Of a stretch of 64,000 nucleotides of DNA, positions 11,538 to 22,996 are shown piece after piece. The notes under the pieces were generated by a model, which worked only from the letters and a program-made list of their open reading frames with translations, did no database searches and was not told the DNA's origin. How positions within the stretch are numbered: the stretch's first letter is position 1; each line of letters starts with the position of its first letter. The stretch covers positions 3,241,501 to 3,305,500 of the forward strand of contig NC_080568.1 in assembly GCF_030253575.1 (NCBI RefSeq), written 5' to 3'. Source of the DNA: Rhododendron vialii (taxonomy: Eukaryota; Streptophyta; Magnoliopsida; Ericales; Ericaceae). The position numbers and the translations under genes are program-made.

Positions 11538-11840
11538 ATGGTTCCGATCGACGTGACGCAAGTGGCAACGGGTCTCAGCGTCTTGGCCGGAGCAGTTTTT
11601 CTCAAGTCGGTGATGGACCAGAACCCCACGATGGGCCCGACCCAGTTCCGGAGGTGCCCGAGCTGCAACGGGTCCGGCCGAGTCGCCTGCCTCTGTTCCC
11701 GCTGGTCCGACGGCGACGTCGGGTGCCGGACTTGCGCCGGGTCGGGCCGCATGGCGTGCAGCAGCTGCGGCGGGACGGGCACGGGGCGGCCCCTCCCGGC
11801 CCAGGTCTCCGTTCGTCGCCCTCCGAATATTCCCTCGTGA
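11538..11840 (+). CDS. Small DnaJ-type cysteine-rich zinc-finger protein, single exon
   Basis: The frame encodes 100 residues. Residues 7-24 are a hydrophobic, uncharged segment that could be a membrane anchor or targeting signal. The rest carries CxxCxGxG-type motifs: C40-PSC-NGSG, C51/C53, C63-RTC-AGSG and C74-SSC-GGTG, followed by GRPLPAQ. Such repeats bind two zinc ions in DnaJ and in stand-alone plant relatives such as BSD2, often acting as thiol chaperones. No J domain is present. Coding GC is far above the flanks and the ATG follows a CT-rich leader, both typical of a real plant gene. The family call is firm; the location (plastid or other membrane) and client are unknown. Confidence 0.88.
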   Translation: MVPIDVTQVATGLSVLAGAVFLKSVMDQNPTMGPTQFRRCPSCNGSGRVACLCSRWSDGDVGCRTCAGSGRMACSSCGGTGTGRPLPAQVSVRRPPNIPS

Positions 11841-11973
11841 TACGGGTTTGTGATTTTTGATGGGTTTCGGCTCTCTCTCCCTCTCTTTGGGTTTATTGAA
11901 TTGTGTGGTATGTAGTTGATGATCATTAGAAGGAGAGAGAGAGATGGGAATTTATTAGATTGTAATTGGGAAA

Positions 11974-12081
11974 TGATTTTGTCACACCATTTTTTGATAA
12001 TGTCACATCCTGCAAGTGTATTTCATACTAAAAAATACACTTGCAGGGTGTGTCATTATCAAAAAGGGTGTGACAAAATCA
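11974..12081. mobile_element. Foldback MITE family G (GATTTTGTCACACC ends), copy 1
   Basis: The left arm (GATTTTGTCACACCATTTTT, then GATAATGTCACATCCTGCAA) is inverted in the right arm around a loop of about 10 bp. It lies in or just past the 3' UTR of the DnaJ-like gene. Related sequences are at 36830-36945 and 37252-37366 (shared AAGTRTATTT... TACTTGCAG core and TGTTAACAAAAMAAAGAG-type right arm). Confidence 0.75.
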
Positions 12082-14204
12082 CTACCCTTGTAATTTCATC
12101 GATGAATTTGATATGCATATATTTGTTATAAACTTATATTAACAGGGCCTAAGCCAGAGGCAGTGGGGTCAATATTCAGAAAAATAATAATCTTCTTCTG
12201 GTTCGCTAATCAAAATTTCAATATGTATTTCTACTGGAAAATTATTGATGATTGATAGCCCTCAGGGAAGTGATATTGTGTTCTTAGCAAAAAAGAAGTG
12301 ATATTGTGCTTAAAAATGTGTCGATAATCAAGATTTATGTATAGAAGTTTGCGAATGTGCATCATTTCTTAATTAATTGAAACATTTGTCTTGAAAGTCT
12401 AACTTCTTTAGCATTAAATGGAGTATTATCCACATATATTGACTGATGGTTAGTGAAATACTAGCTTTAAAAAGTGGGCAAATTTATGGTTTTAGTGGAA
12501 TCGTTTCATACCCGAGGCAAGTTAATTGAAATTGTGGGGTCAAATGCATAAAATGTTGCGTAAAAATCTAACCAATTTAACGGGTAAATGTGGATGTCAA
12601 CTGGGTCAAGTGATCCAAATTGACCCACGGTAGCTCCGCCCATGCTTATATACACACGCATGAACTGGAGAATTGTTCAAACTTCTGATTTACTAGTATG
12701 GTTTATTATATTTGCACCTTTGGTCCTCATCTACCAATTTCAATGTTCCAAGTTTGTTCTACCAAAAGAAGAAAAGAGGTTCTGAGTTTTTTTAATGGTA
12801 TCACATTCCATGTTTGACATGCAACATTTATCTCAACAATCAATGTTTATGAGATATACTTTTGTTATAGATTTTGTTCAACTTTTGGGCTATTACGATT
12901 GTTGCCCTTTGCTCGGACTGCAAAGAAGATGGATTCTTTGGCAAACTACTTTTTTTATTCAAAGTTGATACGGTGATGGTTTATCCAAACAAGTTTTGCT
13001 TATTTCCCTTCTCCATCTCCTTATGCTTATTTTCCTTTCTCTCTCTCTCTCTCTCTTTTTTTTTTTCAAATATGAAACCGAAAGAAATGGACTTTTAGTC
13101 AATGAAATAGAGAACAAATTGGACAATCACAATCGGAAGTTTGGCGTAGGAAAAACAGGGGATATACTGTTGTGATTACATGCACAATGTTCATATGCTT
13201 CTTTCCATATGCAATTCCGGCGTTAGTTTTTGGTGTATATTTTGTGCAATTTTTGGTGTACTTTCTGATGCACAAAACCCAGGTCAACGATACATGGATT
13301 TCCAGATTCAGGTCATGTAAGAGGTAGCGTTGTCTGGTAATAGTTAGAAACTCGTCTGAGCTCGAATTATGCTTTTGAACACAAACAGGAAGAATTCGGT
13401 GTTGGAATTGGGTACTTGGGATGGACACATAGTTCACCTTGAGCTGCTCTGGGTGCTGGATGATTGATTGCCATTTCGGATATGGTTAAAAACCATTTTT
13501 AGTTGTAGCGTATTGCCAATTGTGAAATCGTATATAGTTCGGTTCTATGACCGGACAAATGATGAGCACAATCCTCTCCGTTACACCAACAGAACGCAGC
13601 AGTTATGCTAGCGAGGCAAACGCTTAGGGCAAACAAGAACACTCACTTAGATAGGTAGGGGCAACGCGCAGACTACACAAAAAATTGAGGAGGAGTTGTG
13701 CACCAAACAAGATAGGGGTTGGCACTGGAATGCCACTGATTGCCAAAATCCAGTTAGGTATTCGATATCTATCATCCTCCAGGCCTATAGGTGTTTGCAC
13801 GGTAAAGCTGTCTCAGAGCATTTGACCTAGCGAACGTGTAGGAGCAGTCGTGCTGTGAGGTTGGGGTCAAATCCTTTTCATTGATTGGTTGGCCTGATGT
13901 TAGGTTTCTCTTGACATTGCACATGCCCCAAATCCCCGACCGAACCAAACTGATTTCACCACTAATTGTATGTGCAAGCGTTTGTGCCACCAGAATATTC
14001 CGTAGTTTCGAGTGTTTTGCGGTGACGTGATCTGTTTGAGATTTGAGTCCAAAGCACGTGCGTGTATTTTGCAATTTATCTTACAAGTTACAATGAGTCT
14101 ACCCACACAAACACAACACACACTGGAGGTGGGCCCAACACACACTGGACAGCTCCTGTGTGTGTTAGGGTTTTTTTTGTATGTGGTTACCTGGAATTAG
14201 GGCA
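12082..14204. other. Gene-free AT-rich stretch
   Basis: I see no gene. There is a short CT run at about 13038-13054. Sequence around 12143-12175 and 12625-12655 (GGCCTAAGCCAGAGGCAGTG and a TAGCTCCGCCCATGC-type end) looks like ends of an old transposon, but I cannot define it. Confidence 0.4.
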
Positions 14205-14212
14205 GGAAATGA

Positions 14213-14391
14213 ACTGAGCAGATCGTGAGCTCGGCTTGTTTAGTAAACGAACTGAGCTCGAGCTCAAGTTTTCGGCTCGTTCCGCTCGACTCGTTAAGGA
14301 AGGCTTGACTCGATTAAAGAGGCTAGTTTAATAAATGACTTAGTTCGGCTCGTTAAGGCTCGAGCCAAGCTCGAGCTTGACAAAGCTCCCA
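14213..14391. repeat. Dispersed repeat family B (GAGCTCGAGC / CGGCTCGTT words), copy 1
   Basis: A tract dominated by GAGCTCG, CTCGAGCT, GGCTCGTT and CTCGTTAAGG words in both orientations. Seven further tracts of the same composition occur in the window. It has no coding capacity. Confidence 0.6.
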
Positions 14392-14395
14392 GTGA

Positions 14396-17300
14396 AACAG
14401 TGATTAGGCTTTTCACTTGAACTGAAAAATTGAAATGTCCAAATCAATGCTATAAGGCTTCCCTTTCTTTTCATAGAACTGGGCTTCTTATGGATATGCC
14501 CACTCTCAAACAGAAATCCAAGACTAAGTGATACTTGGGCCACACACTTGATTTACTCGATGATTTCAATGACGGGCTAAGTATTATAGGAGGAAAGACT
14601 ATTAATATGGGCCCAACAAAAAAATTGATGATATTCGTAAAGCTCTTTTGTGTAAATAATGAAGCATTGAGTTGAATTGAGACAATGGCAGTCACATAGA
14701 CGGAACTAGGATTTCATGTACGACAAAAGGATTTTGAAATTTTAAGAATCTAAAACATTTAAATGTATAAATCATATCCAATACGAAACACAATATTTGG
14801 GTGCTTATAACAAACAAAAAACAACTAAAAGGTGAAATTTTAAAAATTTCTCAATTCGTTACCTCAACCGTGTAGGTTTATATTTTCAAGACACAAGTTG
14901 CTAGTTGCTACGAAGACGAACCATTTTCTCCATTGGTTGAAATTCATTCTAAAACAAAAGGCTTGATTATTTCACATTCTTGATGCGCCAATAATATGAC
15001 TAAAATCTTCTATTGTAGAGGTTGCATGCTACTATTTTCCTTCCAAAAAAAAAACAATTTCATTATCTATATCTTGAGTGAACTTCATAAGAACATTTAA
15101 AGCAAGTTTACAAATTTGGAAATCCTGTAGTGCAGCCATAGGGTTTTTCGGGTTGCCGATCAGTGAGGAAAACAGGACAGATTTTTTGTGGTCACCTTAC
15201 CATCGGGTCACAAAAATGGAGCAGGTTTAAGCTTTGTCAAGCCCAGCCAACCCAATACAGAACGAATCCATGTCTTAAACACACTACTAATACTACTAGT
15301 AGGGACAGCCGCATTGTTTGGTAGGAAAATCTGAAACTCAGCTCACAGCCACCAAAGTTTGGTGAGGGAGGATAGCGATATCTCATCATGAGTGCAAAGC
15401 TACAAATGTGATCTTATATACTTGGTGCTTTAATCATTATAGACCAGCTGTTAGAGATTCGATCTCCTCTGTCCTGAAAATTCATGTGCCGAGGAGTTCT
15501 CCGGCCATTGGATTGTGATTTTTTTTTTAATGTCTTAAATATGATCGGAAAAATTCCTCGGCAGAGGCAGAGGGTTTTTTGGCACTGAGAATCTTGCCTC
15601 AGCTGTTAGGTCTAAACAAATTGATATAATATACCATTGGGATCACTTGTACAATTATTAGAACTTTCGGAGTATTTAGACATTATGCAAATGATGCATC
15701 TAGCTGGCCGGATGTACCAAGATGGGTCTGGCAAGAGCAACCGGGTCTGACCCAAAAAGCCCAAAACTTAACCTTGACCATCTAAATCAAGCTTTTGCCG
15801 CCGCCGCCCCAAGAACCGCCGCCCACCACATCCCGGCAGCCACCACAATCCACTAGACTAGTAATTGAGAGACAAGATTTGATAGTGTCACCCAACCCCT
15901 AGCTGATCATTTTCCCAGAATTCAAGTGCCTTTCAGTCCACGCTAAATTAGATTTGTGACTAATTAAATATGTCTAATTCCATATAATTTGGTGGGGTCT
16001 AATTAGATTTGCTGAAATGTTAAACCAACACAACTAAATGCATGTGATTGAATCATTTTTGCTTCCACTTTGGGAGATTTAATTTCCTCCTCTTTATTAG
16101 TCCAGGCATGTTCTGGCCATCAGCATGCTACTAATCATGTCTACTGAGAATCATGAGACAGTATCTTGAGGTGTCTCGGTCAGCTCACACGCTTCTTGAC
16201 TAATTCGGAGATTTTATAGTTAACGATCAAAACAAACCTTATAGTGACTCTAACAATCTTGTCGCACTAACAAGAGTCGAACCTGCGAGCTCAGCTCTCT
16301 CTCTCTTTCATGCAATTCATGATGGAGTGGGGTCAAATAATAGTTTGCAAGCATAATGTCGTCCTTTTTCCCTTCTTTCCTAAGTTGCTGGGTCAACAAG
16401 CGAAGACGCAGTAATTTGGAGAGAGAGAGAGAGAGAGACATTGTTGTGAGTTATGTTGTGAAAGTACTAAATACATAATCCAGTGCTGTTTGGGTTGTTA
16501 TGAGGAATCGAATTCAAAAGATAGATTATTATGTCCTTGATAATCCATCAACTGGCCCCATCAGAGCATTATTTTGTTCCAAAGCTCGTGGTTTCGTCCG
16601 AACAATTCGATTGGACATGTTCACATGGTGTAGGGCTGTTGCCAGTAAATTTGGTTTGTGGTTTCATTAGACGGCAAGGCGAATCCAATGTCGACACTAA
16701 TAATCGCAACAACAAAGCAGAGGCGCGTTTTTTTGATTGCTGGACTAGGAAGGTGCGATTAGGATGGAAGGCCGAACACATGGGCCAACGTATTTCTCAT
16801 TATTCCGTCAGTCCCGTGTTTGGTACATTCCGAATAAAAAATATTCCGTCAGTCCCATGTTCGGTACATTCGGGATTAATGATTGGACTGGACGAGGTCG
16901 GACTTGTCTAAGAACAAACAAAGGAAGTGTAAGAAAAATGATCTACAAACCTATTTTTCCAAACACGCCTTCAGCATGACAAGGCATTTGTGTTTTCCGA
17001 ATTACGAGTCCGACGTATCTGCTATTTCAATTCAACCTCTGTTTTGGCTTGCTGGGAGAGGAGCTTTCCGTCTGGTTGCTCCCTTTTCGGACCCATACCG
17101 GGCCTACATTGATTATGGGAATCGTTTATTCTGTAAATCTCGTTGAGTACTACAACCATGTAAAAATTTGTCTTGATTGGATACCGATGGATAACTAATC
17201 GGATCACATTAATATTGAAAAAATTGTACTGCACATTGGATAGAAATCACTTTTTTCCACTTTTTTCAAGATAATTGCTTTTGGATTAGGTATTGAAGTA

Positions 17301-17460
17301 TTGAATTGAACGATATGCGATCAAAAGACTTTTTTGCATGGTTGAAGTACACGAAATTTTTATAATGAAGGATTCTGATCGTTAATGTGGGTCCGATATG
17401 GCCCAAAAAAGGAGTAATCGGATTGGAAGCTCATCTCCTATTATTGGAGAGGAGCCAGCT
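14396..17460. other. Gene-free region
   Basis: No coding region can be supported. Visible features are a proline/alanine-codon-like GCC run at 15797-15830 (no long frame), GA/CT tracts at about 16296-16309 and 16421-16438, and a 40-bp tandem duplication at about 16798-16878 (TATTCCGTCAGTCCCRTGTT unit). Confidence 0.4.
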
Positions 17461-17471
17461 CCTAACTTATA

Positions 17472-18650
17472 TTAGGGGTGTTTGGGAGCCTACTTTTTGA
17501 CTTTTCATTTTTAATTTTTTGCCTTTTTGACTTTTTAGATTATGGTCAGAATGTATTTTAAATTTAATCGCGTGTTTGGATGATATGTGAAGAATGCATT
17601 TTGCAACAAGAGTAGTGTGGGAGATATATGATGAAAATGAATTACGAGTTGATTTTTTACCATATTGCCCTTTGTATTTTTTATGGGAATGTGTATAAAT
17701 AATGGTTTAATCATTTTTAATTTTGTTTGATAATTAACTAGAACCGTGGACCTTTGATATTATTTTCGTTTATGCACACAGCACGTGGACCGTTGGATCG
17801 CCCATCGTCTTTAAGAAGGTAAAGATGTATTTACCAATACAGCAAAGGTACCAATGAACCGACATGTTCGTCAAGACTCAAGAAACAAGTAGTAGGAGTA
17901 TTTCTCTTGATCAGCCGAGAAAGCTCTGATAGTATACCATTGATGAGAGAGAAGACGAAACCACAAATCTCTGGAGGTAGTTAATTGTAACTTAAATTTG
18001 AGAGAAACCCACTTCTTTTTTTTTTGAAATCAAACTCACAGTTACTACAAAGGGTGTTCAGCGAGGTTAAAGATGGGCGATGAGAGTGCAATTTTGTTCA
18101 CCCTCCTTAAAAGAGGGTGAACATTACCCTCACTCTTATTGGTTGAAATGGTGTGAATCCCACCACAAAGTGATGTCATGCTTACCATGCAATATACTTT
18201 TTGGTAAGCATGACATCACTTTGTGGTGGGGTCCATAATATTTCAATCAATAGAAAGGAAGGTAATGTTCACCCTTTTAATTGGAGGGTGAACAAAACTC
18301 AACTCTGGGCGAGGATTTCTGGCGAGGTTAGATCGGCTTCTCCTTTCTTTAGCTTTCGTCTGCTTCTCTTCCTCTCTCTCTCTCTCTTCAATAGTCGTGT
18401 GTAGTGGGAAGGACAGAACTGGAAGAGGAATAGTAGGAGTATTTCTCAAGGTATTTTGGTAATTGAACAGAAAATGGGAAAAACCCAAAATGCAAAAAGG
18501 ACCTCTTGGGCTCTTTTTCACTTCTTGCCTCTAAACACAAAAACGGTGAATGTGTTTTCTGGGAATGAGTTTTGGAATGAGGAGCCAAACAACCAAAACT
18601 GAAAAACGAGATAATGAAAATGTGAAAAGATGGCCCCCAAACGGGCACTA
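17472..18650. mobile_element. Possible composite element bounded by GTGTTTGGGAGCC / GGCCCCCAAACGGGC
   Basis: Left GGGGTGTTTGGGAGCC (about 17475-17490) and right GGCCCCCAAACGGGCAC (about 18631-18647) are inverted, imperfect matches. The snapback at 18090-18306 lies between them and may be a later insertion. The pairing is short, so this is tentative. Confidence 0.35.
18090..18306. mobile_element. Snapback MITE (GTTCACCCTCC arms)
   Basis: The left arm, about 18092-18190 (TTTTGTTCACCCTCCTTAAA ... CCACAAAGTGATGTCATGCT), is inverted at about 18203-18300 (GTAAGCATGACATCACTTTG ... GGAGGGTGAACAAAA). Arms of about 95 bp meet around a loop of about 15 bp. It is non-coding. Confidence 0.85.
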
Positions 18651-18666
18651 AGTCACTAGAACAATA

Positions 18667-18985
18667 GGGGTGGAGGGTGATAAACGAACCAAACGAGTCG
18701 AGCAGTTAATTGTTTAAGCTTGATTCGAAAATCTAACGATCTTCAAAATATGTTCAAGCTTACCTTACTCATAAGACAAGTCGATATTGAACATGAGCCA
18801 ATCTCGAGCAGCTTAAATTTTTTTATACATCATAATCGAACGAACTGAGTGGTAGTTTGTTCGAGCTTCAAAACATTGTTCAAGCTTGGTTTGTTAATGT
18901 AGCAAACCGATTTTGAACGAATTTTTTTAACAAACGAACACGAGCTCAAACTCAAGTAGTTTTGTTTGTATTTCAGCCCTATAGG
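18667..18985. repeat. Dispersed repeat family B, copy 2
   Basis: Begins AGGGGTGGAGGGTGATAAAC and ends near TTTGTATTTCAGCCCTA. The interior has GTTCAAGCTT, GAGCTCAAACTC and AACGAAC words. The copy at 45134-45462 is the same layout in reverse (ends CGTTATCACCCC). Confidence 0.65.
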
Positions 18986-19034
18986 ACGCTCAAACACCTC
19001 ATATGGCCACACTAGAAAAGGCTAGTAACTAAGA

Positions 19035-19489
19035 GCATCCACAATGTAATAATCAAAATCAAAAGGTTGCTAAAGTTAGCAATGTTTGCTCAAAAAAGTG
19101 CTCACATTGTAATAACCAAACTTAACAACCTTTTAGCAACTCATCAAATTTTGACTTTTGAATAACCAAATTTAACAACTTTTACCAATAATCAAAACTC
19201 AATAACCAAATCCAATAACCAAATTCATAACTAAAAAATTAAAAAACACCTCACATTAGAATCGTCTCATCGAGACAAATAATTTGGTGTGGTCGGGTGC
19301 GTGATTGGAACTCGTTTGCAGTTGGACATAGGTGCATTGCGTATTATGGGGGGGGTTTATAGGGATACAAAAATAACCAATATGGAGATCAAGTTTGTTA
19401 GGTTTGATTATGAACTAAATGGATAATCAAATGCTGACGTGGCACATTTTAGTTATCGATTTTGATTATTCCCATTGCGGATGCTCTAA
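19035..19489. mobile_element. PIF/Tourist-like MITE (GAGCATCC ends), family D copy 1
   Basis: Ends GAGCATCCACAATG and CATTGCGGATGCTC are inverted repeats flanked on both sides by TAA, the 3-bp target duplication usual for PIF/Harbinger elements. The interior is rich in AATAACCAAA words. A diverged copy in the opposite orientation is at 35745-36191. Confidence 0.8.
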
Positions 19490-19657
19490 AGGGATTGCTT
19501 TCCCTTTCTCCCCTTTAAGGAGCTCTTCCCTTGTTTCTCTCTTTCTCTCTCTTTTTAATATGATGTGCTTATTTCTTATGTTAATTAGGTTGTTGGATTT
19601 AGTTATCCGTGTACTCTCATATATTTGATATAGTGTCCCGTGATTTATACTTTGTGA

Positions 19658-19658
<1 letters not shown>

Positions 19659-19700
<42 letters not shown>
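19659..19700. repeat. (AT)n microsatellite
   Basis: An alternating AT run of about 42 bp that directly abuts the left end of the snapback at 19701. Confidence 0.97.
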
Positions 19701-19704
<4 letters not shown>

Positions 19705-20057
19705 TTCTTTTCAGGTCCGGACGCCTTACGGTCCGGACCGTCCGGACCTCGCATTTTCCGATCGAATTTCGATGATCCGAGCCGCTCAAAGTGATCAGAA
19801 CGTGATTTTAAGGGTACCCGTGAGAAATCAGCAAAAAAAATTATCGGGAAGGGCTTGATCTGAACAGTTTTTTATTGAACGGTTCAGTAAAAAATTGCTC
19901 GGATCAAGCCCTTCCCGATCATTTTTTTTGCTGATTTCTCACGAGTACCCTTAAAATCACGTTCTAAACACATTGAGCGGCTCGGATCATCACAAATCGA
20001 TCGGGAAAGGGAAAATCCGGACCATAAGAAAATCCGGGCGAGTGGACCTGAAAATTA

Positions 20058-20059
<2 letters not shown>
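19701..20059. mobile_element. Snapback element with arms of about 155-175 bp inside a TA microsatellite, copy 1
   Basis: The left arm contains CGATGATCCGAGCCGCTCAA, GTGATTTTAAGGGTACCCGT and GGGAAGGGCTTGATC; the right arm repeats them inverted (about 19880-20058). Only about 25 bp lie between the arms. TA runs sit at both outer ends (19659-19700 and 20062-20093). There is no open frame. Confidence 0.9.

Positions 20060-20061
<2 letters not shown>

Positions 20062-20134
<73 letters not shown>
20062..20134. repeat. (TA)n-(GA)n compound microsatellite
   Basis: A TA run to about 20093 passes into a GA run to about 20134, between two related snapback elements. Confidence 0.95.
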
Positions 20135-20135
<1 letters not shown>

Positions 20136-20480
20136 AGGTTTCGGTGAGAGATCCCTCATTTTATTAAAATGCGGGACTCCCCTTCCCGATTGAATTTCGA
20201 TGATCCGAGCCGCTCAAAGTGATCAGAACGTGATTTTAAGGGTTCCCGTGAGAAATCAACAAAAAAATGACCGGGAAGGGCTTCATCCGAGCAGTTTTTA
20301 TTGAACGGTTCAACAAAACCTACTCGGATGACGCCATTCCCGGTCATTTTTTTTTATTTCTCGCGGGGACCCTTAAAATTATGTTCTGCACACATTGAAC
20401 GGTTCGGATTTTCAAAATTTGATCGGGAAATGAAAGTCCCTCATTTTAACAAAATGAGGGATCCCTCACTTGAAAATTCC
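20136..20480. mobile_element. Snapback element, copy 2, next to TA microsatellite
   Basis: Shares CGATGATCCGAGCCGCTCAA and CAGAACGTGATTTTAAGGGT with copy 1 but has different termini (GAGAGATCCCTCATTTTATT / AAAATGAGGGATCCCTCACT). Arms of about 160 bp are inverted. A short TA run follows at 20481-20498. Confidence 0.88.
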
Positions 20481-20620
20481 TATATATATATATATATAAA
20501 TGATTCCTATATATATATACATGATATAAATGATTTCTATTATCGATGGAAAAAAAAAAGATTTGCTTTTCTTGGCATTTACTAAATGGATTGTGTGTGT
20601 TGCCATGTTATGAATCAAAA

Positions 20621-20992
20621 TTGCTATGGGTACACCATTTGGTGTACACCAAATGTACACTGCCTTCTATAAAACCCACTTAGAGATCTCATCTAAATGA
20701 TCGGAGCCGCTCAACTTTTTCAAAATATTTTTTTAAGTATCCTTGTAAAAAATCAACTCCATTGGATATCGGTAAATGCTTGATCAATTCTACGGCTGAT
20801 TTGCTGATAGAAAATTGGGCGTAGAATCGATCAAGTCTTTACCGATATCTGACAGAGCTGAATTCTTACACCAATGCTTAAAAAAATGTTTTAAAAATAT
20901 TGACCGAATCTGATCATTTGTATGAGACTCTGAAGTGGGTCCCATAGAAGGAGGTGTACACTTGGTGTACACCAAATGGTGTACCCATAGCA
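20621..20992. mobile_element. Snapback element with perfect 28-bp ends (TGCTATGGGTACACC...)
   Basis: The left end TGCTATGGGTACACCATTTG, then GTGTACAC, is perfectly inverted at 20965-20992. Subterminal GATCGGAGCCGCTCAA and the interior GATATCGGTAAATGCTTGAT / ATCAAGTCTTTACCGATATC pair as well. Its layout resembles the two upstream snapbacks, with different sequence. Confidence 0.88.
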
Positions 20993-21510
20993 GGTCTCGT
21001 TATGAATTGTCTTTGATTATATTTCACCCTTTCTCTTCGGCGACATCTGATAAAATTGAAACGGATCAGTCAAATCAATTCAATAAAATCTGAAACAAAA
21101 ACACACTCACTCAAAACAAACACACAGAAAAGGAAGGTGAAAATTCATGGAATCAGAGCAAAAAAACAATAAATGGAAAAACAAAAGTAGTAGTGGGAGA
21201 CAAAAACCAATTTTAGTTGAGGTTAGACGCCGGCCAAACATCAGTATGTTTGTTTTTAAATATATGTGTAATGATGCATCAATTTGCTTGATAACCCACC
21301 TAATCTCACTAAATTCGGTTCATCTTTTCACAATTATTTCATCAGAATGTCGATGTCGGTACTTTGGACGGCGGGACATGTTGTCAATCATACTATTTAT
21401 GTTACATAGCAGTCGACCAAATTATTATGAAATGTGATCATCAAATATCTGGACGGTCCTATTTAATTTAATCTACTTTCGTGCCCTTCGATAACCAAAA
21501 TTATTCATTT

Positions 21511-21775
21511 TCTTGAGGTAATAAAAAAAATCAACAACGCCAAGATTAAGAATGAAATTAATCTTGAAAAAAAAATGTTTAAAAAATATTGGAACAATAG
21601 ATCAGACTGAAATCATATACATGACTGCCACTAGTTAAATTGATCCCTTTTTTTTTTTTTTTTTTGAGGTAATCAGGAAGATCAACAAAGCCGAGATTAC
21701 GAATGGAATTTATCTTGAAAAAAAATGTTTAAAAAATATTAGAACAATGGATCAGTCTTGTGAAATCATACTTGA
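21511..21775 (+). repeat. Direct duplication, units about 110 bp
   Basis: Units at about 21516-21625 and 21667-21775 share AGATTAMGAATGRAATTWATC and AAAAATGTTTAAAAAATATT, separated by a T-run. No gene is seen here. Confidence 0.75.
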
Positions 21776-21904
21776 CGGAATAAATATTCTTGACGAATTT
21801 TAAAAAATGACTAATAATGTACATACACGGTGGCATCACAGTGTTACGTACATGATTGCTACTAATTTAATTTTTCAAGACCGACGAAATTGTTGTTTAA
21901 TATA

Positions 21905-22117
21905 ATCTCTGTTTCAAAAGAGAGTCTGGTCTGCAAAACGAGGACTTCAACAAATACATTTGTGCCAAAAAAATTCAAATTCTGTTCACAAACTGAAAGA
22001 ATATTTCATCGATATCTACTAATACGTGGACATTTTTTTTGAATTTTTGGACAGGAATGTAATTTTTTTTGAAGTTTTCGTTTTGCAGACCGGACTCTCC
22101 TTATTGAACAGAGAGAG
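21905..22117. mobile_element. Stowaway-like MITE
   Basis: Left ATCTCTGTTTCAA...GAGAGTC and right GACTCTCC...TTGAACAGAGAGAG are inverted and flanked by TA on both sides, as for Tc1/mariner-type MITEs. The subterminal TCTGCAAAACGAGGACTTC is inverted as CGTTTTGCAGACCGGAC. Confidence 0.7.
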
Positions 22118-22144
22118 TATCATCTATTTAAGCACGAAATTTAC

Positions 22145-22350
22145 TAAACTTCTTTACGAAGCAACCTGTAAATAAAGTTTACGGCGCTCAATCGTGTGTG
22201 TCCAAAAATGTTTTGTAAAGTTCGGATTGAAAACCAATTTTGACCGGTAAAAATTACTCCGTAATTGTTATTGGTCAAAATTGAAAAGCACATCTCAACC
22301 ATTGATTGCCAAAATAGACAACCGATATTGTGCGGAGCCGTAAATAAGTT
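22145..22350. mobile_element. MITE family A, copy 2
   Basis: Has TAAATAAAGTTTACGGCGCTC near the left and GTGCGGAGCCGTAAATAAGTT at the right. The middle has TTTTGACCGGTAAAAATTAC with its inverse. Confidence 0.6.
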
Positions 22351-22610
22351 ATTATGATGAACTATGAAATGTGAGAGGGACTAGAGATCGCCCATGCCCA
22401 GCAATATTTATTTAAGATGTTCAAGTAGGTGAGGTGGAGCTGTATGTATGTCAAGGGATCACATTAATCATCTAGTTTATTAGTAATTAAGTCAAAATGA
22501 AACTTGTTTAATTAAACCCATTTTATTCTTATTTTCCAAAACAAAACTTATTTTATTCTTTTACTTTTCCCTGCTTCCTTCCTTCAAATATTATATATTT
22601 TCTATCCGAG

Positions 22611-22700
22611 TTTTTTTTTTTTTTACCAAATGCCCATGACGAGGCTCAAATCCTGGCCTCCCATACAGGAGATGCCAACTAGACTAGAGCCCAATGGCGC
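22611..22700 (-). mobile_element. Short tRNA-derived SINE with 11-bp target duplication
   Basis: Minus-strand order: an A-box-like TAGTCTAGTTGG, a B-box-like GGATTTGAGCC, then a poly-A tract (the T-run at 22611-22624 on the plus strand). TTCTATCCGAG flanks it exactly at 22600-22610 and 22701-22711. At 90 bp it is short for a SINE and has little sequence beyond the tRNA-like head. Confidence 0.8.
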
Positions 22701-22774
22701 TTCTATCCGAGATGTTGTATACGTGCCTGACTATCGTGTTTTATTTTTTTTTTAAATATTTTTTCATATTCTAA

Positions 22775-22996
22775 GCCCCGTTCCGGAACGCGAAATAAGT
22801 ACTTATTTTTTAAGAGGACAATTTCAAGCTAAAAAATGATGGGCTTATTGAAATCTAAAAATATGTATTATGGATCTTGTTTGAAAGAATACGGTGCAAA
22901 AAAAATTTGAGAAATTATTTTTCATTTACATTATTTTTGAGTTTGAAAATGTGAAATAAGTACTTATTTTTTAAGAAGGTGTTTTGGAACGGGCTC
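22775..22996. mobile_element. PIF/Tourist-like MITE family C (G(A)GCCCGTTCCGGAA ends), intact copy
   Basis: Left GCCCCGTTCCGGAAC and right GTTTTGGAACGGGCTC are inverted and flanked by TAA. Both ends continue inward with AAATAAGTACTTATTTTTTA. This 222-bp copy shows what the interrupted copy at 31121-31882 looked like before its insertion. Confidence 0.8.

Noticed and set aside
11195-11860. 221-codon plus-strand ORF overlapping the DnaJ-like gene
   Set aside because: It is a shadow frame through the GA/TC runs and the GC-rich coding exon; the cysteine motifs are in the other frame.
16531-16911. 126-codon ORF on the plus strand
   Set aside because: No family resemblance, no splice or promoter context, and its C-terminal half is read through a 40-bp tandem duplication.
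18090-20992. Long hairpins considered as microRNA precursors
   Set aside because: The arms are near-perfect over 95-175 bp and occur in related copies, so they are MITEs; I saw no known mature microRNA in them.
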